A stretch of DNA of 64,000 nucleotides from Lantana camara. Lineage: Eukaryota; Streptophyta; Magnoliopsida; Lamiales; Verbenaceae. The stretch is taken from positions 94,252,001 through 94,316,000 of the forward strand of contig CM074856.1 in NCBI GenBank assembly GCA_037501455.1, written 5' to 3'. The notes beneath the pieces were generated by a model. That model saw only the letters and a list, made by a program, of their open reading frames with translations, was not told the DNA's origin and ran no database searches. Positions within the stretch are counted from its first letter, which is position 1. Each line of letters begins with the position of its first letter. Below, one piece after another: positions 35,461 to 45,434 of the stretch. The position numbers and the translations under genes were made by a program.

Positions 35461-37343
35461 GTAAGTTTATGATCGTAATCTAAACTCTTTCTTCTCTCTT
35501 ATATGTGGATTTGAGCTGATTTCCTTGGTTGGTTCTTGAGATTTGGCAAGCATGTGAATAGTAGAGATTGGTTGAATTTGATGATTCTTACTTCCTTCTT
35601 GATTCTCTTGAGTTTGGGTGATGATATGTTGCTTATATGACTTGATTCTAAGTATTTATGACATCTTCTTCCATGGTAATTGGAGTATAAGTGATTGGCC
35701 ATTGATGAGTGCTTGAGAAATGGATGATATATCTTGATGCATTCCCTCCCCTCTCTTGCTTTGTTTCTTGCAAATTTTGTAGCTAAAATTGTTGCTACTT
35801 ACATGGCATGAATTGTTGATGAATTGATGTTAATTCCATGCTTGTTATATGTGTTTTCAATGACATAAGAGACTCCCCAAGGCTTGCACCGAAATGCCCT
35901 ATTTTTCTTGCCAAAAAACTGAAATGTTGCGGCGTTATTTTTCAGCCCCGAACGCATGACACGGCTGTGTCATGTTATAACTGGAAATGGACACGGCCGT
36001 GTCAAGCTCTCAACTTTGGATCCTGATTTTATTTAAACCGGACACGGCTGTGTCCGATTCTTATACATTTTGGACAAGGCCGTGTCCACTTAGTATGTGG
36101 TGGCAGGGAGGAGTTTCTTTCGTCGTTTCGTTGCTTTTCGTTGGTTCTTCTTGCCTCGTTTATGATGTGTATGCATGATTAACTTGTTGTATGATGTGTT
36201 AAGCTTGAACTCGTGAATTTATGGTTCATTCGTTGCCCTCGGTTTTGAGATAGGACCTTATATGCCTTGAATGTCCCTATATGGCCTCATGTGGATTCAT
36301 TTCATACTCTTTGCATCATAAACATACATTCACATATGCCGAGCATCTAATGTGGTTCATATTGAGTCTAAGGTTGTCTTTTGCCTTTGTTTTGCCTTTA
36401 GGTTCGTTCCTTGGTTGACGAGGTTATCTTCTAGACGTTCGTTTGCTTCCTTTATTCCCGTTGCTTCTCGGAGGTGAGGTTTTCTTTCGTTTTAGCTAAA
36501 ATGACCTACAACCCAACACATTATTTGAGCCCGCATGCGAACTATATAAATATATATGTATAAATAAGTGTTTGATATGTATTTTGCGGGATTTGGCCCA
36601 TCTACTATGAAATCCATTGAAAATGCTTTTATATGTATATAAGCTATGTTTTGTTCGTTCGTTTTCAAAGAAGGGTTGGTGTGTGTACGTGTTAAGTTTT
36701 GACAAGATAAGCTTTCCGTGATAAGTATACGCTTTGTGAGATATGTCTGTGCGTGAGTTCTGTGATCTGTTTGGGCCCCGGAGTTTGGGTAGGGGAGACC
36801 CGGGACGACCATTGGGGTCGCCGGTTACGACCCCTGTGCACTTCTCCACCAACGGGAGGCTTAGTTCTCCTATGTCGATAGAACACTTTAAGGTTGGCCA
36901 TCGAAGGAATTGGGCGGGATCCCCCGGTTCATCAGTTTCGTTCTGTGGAGGGTCGAGAGGGGCACCTCTCTTCCCCAATGGTGTGGAGGTGGGATTGTTT
37001 ATAAGATTTGCTTTGGTCTGAGTAAGTGTGTGTGAGAACTCGTTCTCGCCATGTTATTTTGCTTTTGCTTCTGTATCCGATATGGTTTGTGAAACGGGGT
37101 GGATTCATAATTCCTAAAACGTGGTTGATTTTGGTCTTCGACCCTAAACCTTTCTTCGCATATATAGTATCACGGGTTAAATCTTTTGGAATGCAAAAAC
37201 CACACCCGGTTCATAAACATTTTTGATTTGAATATGCTATGCTCCTACCTATACGTATGTGTGCGTGTGTAGCCCCTCACCAGTCTCTAGGACTAACCCT
37301 CGTTGCTTCTTTTCTTTTTCCCCTTTTGTTTTGAGCTTTGCAG
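35461..37343 (+). other. Candidate leader intron in Y 5' LTR
   Basis: Strong plant-type splice sites, 1,883 bp apart. The 3' LTR has the same pair at 41185-43064 (1,880 bp). Both sites are preserved in the duplicate at 61666-63548. Confidence 0.55.
35955..36087. repeat. Palindrome cluster in Y 5' LTR
   Basis: Four copies with GACA/TGTC arms: 35955-35974 (CATGACACGGCTGTGTCATG), 35990-36003 (GACACGGCCGTGTC, perfect), 36039-36056 and 36072-36087. Confidence 0.85.
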
Positions 37344-37801
37344 GTGCTCGGTTGGGAGTCTGGCTAGGCGGTGGTTGTCTTTCGAGTCTTAGGAGTTGTT
37401 CGAGTTTTTGTAGAGTCCTTGCATTTGCATATTTACTTTCCCGCTTTGGTACTACGTATATTTAGTACTATATATAAATAATTATAAGCTATGTTCTGTA
37501 ATTTGAAGCTTTAAATATTCTTTTAGCCCGGGGTGGGCAAAGCATGTTGAAATATGTATGTCTCTTTCTAAGCTTTTATATATGTATTTGGTTATTTAGT
37601 TGATCCTGTAGCTTCCGCTCTTTTAGTTTATTTTGTTGCGCACTCTGTTCAGGGTCTAGACCGCCTAGGCTAGAGGTGAATTTTGTTTGTCACCCGTTTG
37701 CCATGGTTCGATGCGGGGACGGAGTTCCCATTTCAGTACCCGTGTTGGGCTATGGTGCGGGGGATGTGGCGCATTCCGCTCCGGGGTGTTACATCCTTAA
37801 G

Positions 37802-37815
37802 TGGTATCAGAGCTC
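37802..37815 (+). other. Primer-binding site of Y
   Basis: TGGTATCAGAGCTC after the eight-base spacer TCCTTAAG. Confidence 0.92.
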
Positions 37816-38014
37816 TGGGTTGCAAAATCAGAGCTCTAGCGTCGTGTCGGGTCTGTCTAGGTCGATCGGCTTAGGATTATGTGATTGTTTGCATTCACTC
37901 TCATCTCTTACGTGAATTACTTGAATTATTTGGTTTAATTATGTTAATAGTTCACATGAACATGTACTGAACCCTGTATGCATCGATACTTTGGAATCAT
38001 TTTCTTATCTCAGG

Positions 38015-39259
38015 ATGAGTTCTTCATATCAACATACATCATCAAAAGGAAGACAGGAGAAACAAGTTTCTTCGGTCTCAAAGAAGTTTGAAAGCTTTAA
38101 TCCACCGAAGTGGTTTGGAGGTGATAGTATTGAAGCCGAGGAGTGGCTATCTATGAAATTGTGGATTTGGGGAAGTTGTTCGGGGACTCCACAAGAGAAA
38201 GTAAGATACACTTCCCACCTACTACAAGGTGAAGCTTCAAAATGGTTCAAAGAAATAAGATTACATTTAAAGAAGTCCGGGGAAGAGCTTCATTGGGAAA
38301 AGTTTATCCGAGAATTTTGCTATAAGTATATCCCTCCCAATGAATTGATTAGAAGACTCCAAGAATTCCTAGATCTTGAGCAAGAGGTGAAGATGATGGA
38401 CAATCTTGTAATGGAGCTTGAAAGCTCAAGAGCTAACCAAGATTTCCCCATGGTCCGGGAATATATACAAAGGCATAGAGACGAGATTCAACAAGCTTTT
38501 CAAGGTTCACCGGTACATGAATGGTCCGAGAAAGTTAGAAGAGTGGTTCAAGATGAAATGAATAAGCAAGAGATGAAGTTTCGCAATTCTAAAGTGGAAT
38601 ATAATCCAGGGTCAAGCTTAAACTCAAACAAGAGGCCTATGTTCCGAGAGGGAACCCGAGAACTTCAAGATGTCGACTACACCAAGAAGAAGGAACTTCA
38701 ACTACCAACAATGGATTCGATTCCTCTTCCATTGGAGATAATTCAATGTTCTTATTGTCAAGGCCCTAACCACACCGAAGAAGTTTGCCGAAAGAAGCTT
38801 GGGAGATGTTACAAGTGTGGGGAAACGGGACATAAGGTGAGAAGTTGCCCAAAGACTAAGAATTCAAGGACTACAAAGAGCTGGAATTCCAAGACTCCGA
38901 GTCCAATCCGAGTGGATATGATTGAAGAGGGAGAACGGGATGCCAAGCTCGACACTACTACCATGGTGAAAGGTACACCAAACATTCATGGCACTGTATA
39001 CATGCATTTTATTTTAATTGGTGTTACTTTCCTTTTTCTTGTTGTTCTGGGTGTTTGCGTGTCTTTTGTTATTACTTGCTTGCTTGTGGTTTCCGTTTTC
39101 TTTTCTCTTTTATGTTGTCACTCTCTTTGGAGAGAGGTTGGTGAGAAGAGTGTCGAGTGTTTGGTGAGTTGCGAGGACCGAGCTTTCTTGGTGGTGGTTC
39201 TCTTCCGGTGGTTGTTTTTTAAGGCGCCTAGTTCTGTTGAGGTAACGGTGTTACCATAG
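38015..39259 (+). CDS. gag: Gag polyprotein of Y, intact frame, no pol
   Basis: An uninterrupted frame of 414 residues, the only intact Gag in the window. I chose ATG 38015 because it aligns with the MSS start of X Gag; the frame is open further upstream to 37991. Residues about 30-180 form a Retrotrans_gag capsid-like domain (FESFNPPKWFGGD, SHLLQGEASKWFKE, FCYKYIPPNELIRRLQEF). Two CCHC zinc knuckles follow: CSYCQGPNHTEEVC (residues 245-258) and CYKCGETGHKVRSC (265-278), which in such proteins bind the element RNA. After KGTPNIHGT (about 319-327), where a Ty3/gypsy protease would begin, the frame runs instead into about 85 mostly hydrophobic residues resembling membrane segments, then stops. 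The tail may be chance read-through after loss of pol. ATG is preceded by TTATCTCAG|G, a 3' splice-site match. Confidence 0.88.
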   Translation: MSSSYQHTSSKGRQEKQVSSVSKKFESFNPPKWFGGDSIEAEEWLSMKLWIWGSCSGTPQEKVRYTSHLLQGEASKWFKEIRLHLKKSGEELHWEKFIREFCYKYIPPNELIRRLQEFLDLEQEVKMMDNLVMELESSRANQDFPMVREYIQRHRDEIQQAFQGSPVHEWSEKVRRVVQDEMNKQEMKFRNSKVEYNPGSSLNSNKRPMFREGTRELQDVDYTKKKELQLPTMDSIPLPLEIIQCSYCQGPNHTEEVCRKKLGRCYKCGETGHKVRSCPKTKNSRTTKSWNSKTPSPIRVDMIEEGERDAKLDTTTMVKGTPNIHGTVYMHFILIGVTFLFLVVLGVCVSFVITCLLVVSVFFSLLCCHSLWREVGEKSVECLVSCEDRAFLVVVLFRWLFFKAPSSVEVTVLP

Positions 39260-40422
39260 GCGTGGGTAGTTGCTTTTAGGAGGCCCATTTGGGACTCAAC
39301 GGTATCTACGGGTGTTAGATGGAAGGCTAGCCCGTTGATATCCTTTGTAGAAGTGGTTGATAATTCCGGGACGGTACGATAAGCTTCGTGGCTTTCCTTT
39401 GAGTTAACTTAGTGGTCGAGCCAAGTTTAAGGAGATAAAGATTGAAGTAAGCCACATCTGGTGTTTCTTTGAGAATGGAATTCGTTTTCACCCAATGAGG
39501 ACATCGAGGTTGTTGTGATCTTTATCCTGGAATTGTTTTGTGTTTGGAGTTTCTCTTCCGGTGGACTCTAGCGAGTTGTTGGAGTTAAGTCGTAGTTGAC
39601 GAGCTCTTAGAAGGTAATTTCATCCTTGTGGGTACTTTTTTGTGGAGTATCTTAGTCCCTTCTTGCTTGCTTCGAGGAGTCGTTAGCCCTCCTTCAGTGT
39701 TCTGTGGTCTTTGTTGAGCGTGGTTCCAACAAGGGTATAGTCGACTACGCATTTTGGTAGAAGAACCGAGAATTGCCTCAGAGATTAAGTCTCTAGTGTC
39801 ATCGGGAGTCAACAGAAGGTTTGTCGTTGTGCAAGTGTCATCCCATGACATGAAAGACAAGGAATAGGCATGGTTCGAGTGGATAAGGCTTTGGAAGAGA
39901 GTTACCTTGATTACACGAGGCTACTCAAACTTCTCCGTTATGATCGAGGTACTAAGGAAGACTTCGGTTGTGCTTAGCTAACTGAAGGTTGGAGCCTATG
40001 TCTCAAGAAGTGCTTAGTCACTAGACTAATTCCACTCATGGTTCGAGACTAGAAGAGCCGGTAATGGTATTGGCATAAGAAGAGACATTGTAGACTTAGT
40101 GTAGCAATGTCTAAAGTGCTTTCGGTAGAAGACCGAACATCAAGAACCGAAAGTTTTCCCTAACTACTTTTGAATTTTAATCAGAAGTGGGAGCAAACCA
40201 AAGTTTGCTAAACGAAGGGGATTCACTCAGATTTGGTGAGTACCACCAAGTAATCGGGACACGAGAAGTCTCCCTTATTTCTTATTAAGGAAGAAATGTT
40301 CTGAGGAGACTACAACTCTTGGATCAGAGTAGCGCAGGGGAAGCGTGGAGTCGAGCTCGTTCCAGTGTCCTCTTAGGTCTCACTTAGGACCTGAGGATAG
40401 GTCCTTTTGAAGGAGGAGAGTT
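39260..40422 (+). other. Y region between gag and 3' LTR, with polypurine tract
   Basis: No coding sequence is recognised. The block at 39266-39350 resembles the post-gag block of X. It ends with the stem ACCTGAGGATAGGT (40389-40402) and the purine tract GAAGGAGGAGAG (40409-40420) before TGTAAC. A minus-strand 91-codon frame (39585-39860) has no counterpart in X. Confidence 0.8.
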
Positions 40423-43400
40423 TGTAACATCCCGCTCGTCCAACCTTTCCAGGTACGTCTTCACGGGTGAGCTACGTGCCCTTTTAATTATTTAATTATA
40501 TGAATTATGTGTTTATTATACTTTCTATGTGATATATTTGAATTACTTGAACTTAATTGACCTTATGTGATTTATTTTTATGTATTTATCTTCTTTGTTT
40601 TGTTCTTGCTCCGATTGTGTCCGTTTTCATTTTTGATTTTTGTGACTACGTGCTATATGTGACTTGTATGTGTTATGAATGTGTCTTTATGTTCGCTATT
40701 TGTTTTTGAGTTTGTTTGATACGGTTTTGAAACCGTTTTATGTTTTAGGGACATAAGGGCCTAACGAGATTAGCGCACCTTGTGTTCCGGAAGGCGTAAC
40801 TTGAGCTCGGGAATTCGGATTTGAATTCCGAAAGATGTGTTGGACTCGTAACAAAGAAATCAAGATGAAGAATCAAGATTCATATTTTTCTAAGCCCATT
40901 TGATTCCCCGTTTTTCAACCGAAACGAGCCCTTTTTGTCTAAGAGCTACCTTTTGACTTAATTAAGCTTTGTGGACCCCACTTAAACCCTAACCAACCCT
41001 TAACCATGATCTATAGCTTGAGTTAACATCCCTTTTCAGCCCTTAACCCAAGAAAAACCGATCCATTTCCTCTCTCCCTCTCAATCACGATCAACTCCAA
41101 GGAGAAAGGAAGAGAAGAAACCCACTTCGGCCATTTTGAAGAGTTTGAGCTCAAATCACATCCAAATCTTCCCAAATTCGAAAGGTAAGTTTATGATCAT
41201 AATCTACACTCTTTATTCTCTCTTATATGTGGATTTGAGCTGATTTCCTTGGTTGGTTCTTGAGATTTGGCAAGCGTGTGAATAGTAGAGATTGGTTGAA
41301 TTTGATGATTCTTGCTTCCTTCTTGATTCTCTTGAGTTTGGGTGATGATATGTTGCTTATATGACTTGATTCCAAGTATTTATTGCATCTTCTTCCATGG
41401 TAATTGGAGTATGAGTGATTGGCCATTGATGAGTGCTTGAGAAATGGATGATATATCTTGATGCATTCCCTCTCCTTTCTTGCTTAGTTTCTTGCAAATT
41501 TTGTGGCTGAAATTGTTGCTACTTACATGGATGAATTGTTGATGAATTGATGTTAATTCCATGCTTGTTATATGTGTTTTCAATGACATAAGAGACTCCC
41601 CAAGGCTTGCACCGAAATGCCCTGTTTTTCTTGCCAAAAAACTGAAATGTTGTTGTGTTATTTTTCAGCCCCGAACACATGACACGGCCGTGTCATGTTA
41701 TAACAGGAAATGGACACGGCCGTGTCAAGATCTCGACTTTGGATCCTAATTTTATTTAAACCGGACACGGCCGTGTCCGATTCTTATGCATTTTGGACGA
41801 GGCCATTTCCACTTAGTAGGTGATGGCCGAGAGGAGTTTCTTTCGTCGTTTCGTTGCTTTACGTTGGTTCTTCTTGCCTTGTTTATGATGTTTATGCATG
41901 ATTAACTTGTTGTATGATGTGTTAAGCTTGAACTCGTGAATTTATGGTTAATTCTTTGCCCTCGGTTTTGAGATAGGACCTTATATGCCTTGAATGTCCC
42001 TATATGACCTAATGTGGATTCATTTCATACTCTTTGCATCATAAACATACATACACATATGACGAGCATCTAATGTGGTTCATATTGAGTCTAAGGTTAT
42101 CTTTTGCCTTTGTTTTGCCTTTAGGTTCGTTCCTTGGTTGACGTGGTTGCCTTCTAGACGTTCGTTTGCTTCCTTTGTTCACGTTGCTTCTCGGAGGTGA
42201 GGTTTTCTTTCCTTTTAGCTAAAATGACCTACAACCCAACACGTTATTTAAGCCCGCATGCGAACTATATAAATATATATGTATAAATAAGTTTTTGATA
42301 TGTATTTTGCGGGATTTGGCCCATCTGCTATGAAATCTATTGAAAATGCTTTTATATGTATATAAGCTATGTTTTGTTCGTTCGTTTCCAAAGAAGGGTT
42401 GGTGTGTGTACGTGTTAAGTTTTGACAAGATAAGCTTTCCGTGATAAGTATACGCTTTGTGAGATATGTCTGTGTGTGAGTTCTGTGATCTGTTTGGGCC
42501 TCGGAGTTATGGGTAAGGGAGACCCGGGACGACAATTGGGGTCGCCGGTTACGACCCCTATGCACTTCTCCACCAATGGGAGGCTTAGTTCTCCTATGTC
42601 GATGGAGCACTTTAAGGTTGGCCATCGAAGGAATCGGGCGGGATCCCCCGGTTCATCAGTTTCGTTCTGTGGAGGGTCGAGAGGGGCACCTCTCTTCCCT
42701 AATGGTGTGGAGGTGGGATTGTTTATGAGATTTGCTTTGGTCTAAGTAAGTGTGTGTGAGAACTCGTTCTCGCCGTGTTATTTTGCTTTTGCTTCTGTAT
42801 CCGATATGGTTTGTGAAACGGGGTGGATTCATAATTCCTAAAACGTGGTTGATTTTGGTCTTCGACCCTAAACCTTTCTTGGCATATATAGTATCACGGG
42901 TTATATCTTTTGGAATGCAAAAACCACACCCGGTTCATAAACACTTTTGATTTGAATATGCTATGCTCCTACTTATACGTATGTGTGCATGTGTAGGCCC
43001 TCACCAGTCTCTAGGACTGACCCTTGCTTCTTTTCTTTTTCCCCTTTTGTTTTGAGCTTTGCAGGTGCTCGGTTGGGAGTCTGGCTAGGCGGCGGTTGTC
43101 TTTCGAGTGTTGGGAGTTGTTCGAGTTTTTGTAGAGTCCTTGTATTTGCATATTTACTTTCTCGCTTTGGTACTACGTATATTTGGTACTATGTATAAAT
43201 AATTATAAGCTATGTTCTGTAATTTGAAGCTTTGAATATTCTTTTAGCCCGGGGTGGGCAAAGCATGTTGAAATATGTATGTCTCTTTCTAAGCTTTTAT
43301 ATCTGTATTTGGTTATGTTAGTTGATCCTGTAGCTTCCGCTCTTTTGGTTTATTTTGTTGCGCACTCTGTTCAGGGTCTAGACCGCCTAACCTAGAGGTG

Positions 43401-43515
43401 ATTTTTGTTTGTCACCCGTTCGCCATGGTTCGATGCGGGGACGGAGTTACCATTTCGGTACCCGTGTTGGGCTATGGTGCGGGGGATGTGGCGCCCTCCG
43501 CTCCGAGGTGTTACA
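40423..43515 (+). repeat. Y 3' LTR
   Basis: TGTAACATCCCGCTCGTCCA at 40423 to GAGGTGTTACA at 43515. It is uninterrupted and shows the empty site of Z (CCACTTAAACCCTAACC at 40979). Palindromes lie at 41681-41694, 41713-41726, 41764-41777 (all GACACGGCCGTGTC) and 41795-41810 (degenerate). Candidate intron 41185-43064. Confidence 0.95.
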
Positions 43516-43520
43516 TACGA

Positions 43521-44139
43521 AGTACCACGGGATAAAATGTTTTAGATTGCAAAAACCACACCCAGTTCACGAACCCCCCTTCAGCTTTGATTATTCTTTG
43601 TTCTTATATATATACGTATGGGTGTGTGTGTTACCCCCCCCCCCCCCCACCAGTCTTTAGGACTGACCCTCGTTGTTGTTTCCCCTTTTTTCCCCTTTTG
43701 AGTTGCAGGTGCTTGGAGGTTGAGCTAGGCGGTTGTCTTGTGTCGTGGTTGTGGATAGCTCGAGTCCCATGCATTGTATTTTTGTTTCCTTACGCAATTT
43801 TCTAGTTTCGAAATATGTATAAACTCATGCTTTAGAATTTTTGGATTTTGGATAATTGTATGACTGAATTTGGCCCGGGTTAGGCATGGCATGTTTAATT
43901 GTTTTAGTTACCCTGAGTTGGAAAGCATGTATGTTTGGCTATTTGAATTCCTGGTGCTTCCGCATTTGTTATGTAATTTTATTGCGCACTCTGAGTAGGG
44001 TCTAAACCGCCTAGCTTAGGTTGTGTTTTGTTTGTCACCCATTCGCCATGGCTTGATGCGTGGGCGGAGTCCCCATTTCGTTTCACATGTCGGGCAATGG
44101 TGCGGGGGGATGTGGCGCCCTTAGCTCCGGGGTGTTACA
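43521..44139 (+). repeat. X LTR2, right part
   Basis: Resumes after the Y TSD copy (43516-43520) and ends CCGGGGTGTTACA. It includes a poly-C run near 43627-43639, acceptor GAGTTGCAG|GTGC (AG at 43708), CTAGGCGG (43725-43732) and CCGCCTAG (44007-44014). Confidence 0.92.
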
Positions 44140-44147
44140 TCCTTGCG

Positions 44148-44161
44148 TGGTATCAGAGCTC
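44148..44161 (+). other. Primer-binding site, X int2
   Basis: TGGTATCAGAGCTC after the spacer TCCTTGCG, identical to the int1 site. Confidence 0.92.
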
Positions 44162-44354
44162 TAGGTTGCAAAACCGGAGCTCTAGTGTCTTATCGGGTTT
44201 GTCTAGATCATTCGGCTTGGGATTATGTGATTATTTGCATTCGCCTTCATCATTTTGTGACTTATATGATTTTATTTGTATTAATTGTTCACATGAACAT
44301 GCACTAAACCCTTTCATGCATCGATATTTTCTTGAATTGTGGTTCTTATTCAGG

Positions 44355-45434
44355 ATGTCATCTCAACACATAACCATGGGAGAAGAACAAATGCCGTCGA
44401 TATACCAAGAATTCCGGAATTGCAACCCTCCTATGTGGTTTGAAGGCGATGATGTGAAGGCCGAACAATGGATTACCGAAATTTCATGGATTTGGGATAC
44501 TCTATCGGGAACATTACAAGACAAAGTGAATTGCACTTCCCATTTACTTCAAGGACAAGCTTCAACTTGGTTTAAGGAAATAAGATTGTGGTTTAAGAGA
44601 TCCGGGGAAGAGTTGACATGGGAGAATTTTGTCCGGGAATTCCACAACAAATACATTCCTTCGAGTGCACGAGTAAAGAGATTTCAAGAATTTCTGGACC
44701 TTCAACAAGATTTGAAGATAGCTGAAAATTACATGGAGGAACTAGAGAGATTGGGCCCGTATGCCACACCAGTTATTAATAACTACCGACTTAAGGGCCA
44801 AAATTTCATGCAAGGACTCAAGGGTGAAATCCAACAAACCCTCTCTACTTCAACGGTCAACCATTGGTCGGAGGCAATGAAAAAGGTGGTTCAACGCGAG
44901 ATGGATAAGCAACATTTGAAATCTCGCACTCTTTAATTGGGACAAGGATCCGGTTCGAGCTTAAATTTGGGCAAGAGGCCGGTGCCACAAGAAAAGCCTC
45001 ATGATTCTCAAGATGTTCAACCATCAAAGAAGAAGAAGCCACGACAAACGAAACTGACTCCGAAGCTTACCTCAACGGCTCTGATTCGATGTACTTATTG
45101 TAAGGGTCCGAATCATGTGCAAGAGCAATGTCGGAAGAAGTTAGGGGCTTGCTTTATGTGTGGTGAGATTGGACACATGGTGAATGGTTGCCCATACAAA
45201 TTCAAGCCAAGACCTTCAATGAACCATAACTCAGGGATTCCGATTCCAACCCAAGGGCAAGCCAATCTTAACCCCACTACATCGGTGAAAGGTACACGAA
45301 GCATTCATGGAATTTCATGCATACATATTTTGATCATGGGGAAACCCACTTACTTGCTTAAATGGACTCCCTTAATTGTTTCTTATTGCTTGTTGCTTGT
45401 CGTTGTTGCTTTTGTTGTGGAACTCCCTTCTTAA
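44355..45434 (+). pseudogene. gag: X gag, copy 2: one in-frame stop
   Basis: A 360-codon frame from ATG 44355, interrupted only by TAA at 44934-44936 between the capsid-like domain and the zinc knuckles. The first part (193 residues) shows the Retrotrans_gag pattern (YQEFRNCNPPMWFEGDD, SHLLQGQASTWFKE, FVREFHNKYIPSSARV). After the stop the same frame carries a basic linker and two complete knuckles, CTYCKGPNHVQEQC and CFMCGEIGHMVNGC. It then reads VKGTRSIHG, the point where pol would begin, and ends in a short hydrophobic tail. Copy 1 has the same TAA at 20162-20164, so the stop predates the divergence of the two copies. It may be a founder defect or, less likely, a read-through site. Confidence 0.88.

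Larger units (their letters stand above)
35264..37793 (+). repeat. Y 5' LTR, right part
   Basis: Resumes after the Z TSD (35259-35263) and ends CCGGGGTGTTACA at 37793. It includes a CT-rich leader, donor AAAG|GTAAGTTT (GT at 35461), palindromes (35955-36087) and an acceptor tract TTTTGAGCTTTGCAG|GTGC (AG at 37343). CTAGGCGG (37364-37371) pairs with CCGCCTAG (37661-37668). Confidence 0.94.
25236..43515 (+). mobile_element. Element Y: gag-only LTR retrotransposon inserted in X LTR2
   Basis: Plus-strand element flanked by TACGT (25231-25235) and TACGA (43516-43520), a 5-bp TSD with one mismatch. Removing Z (25802-35258 plus one TSD copy) leaves LTRs of about 3,096 and 3,093 bp and a 2.6-kb internal region. 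That region has a primer-binding site, one long gag frame and a polypurine tract, and no pol. The X LTR continues on both sides, which fixes the order X before Y. Confidence 0.93.

Noticed and set aside
36496..36978. 160-codon minus-strand frame in the Y LTR, repeated at 62701-63183
   Set aside because: It lies antisense within a non-coding LTR and is broken in the Y 3' LTR. Its presence at 62701 only reflects the recent duplication.
37802..37815. tRNA gene signal at TGGTATCAGAGC sites
   Set aside because: Only the 3'-end complement is present, at the fixed distance from an LTR end; these are primer-binding sites, not tRNA genes.
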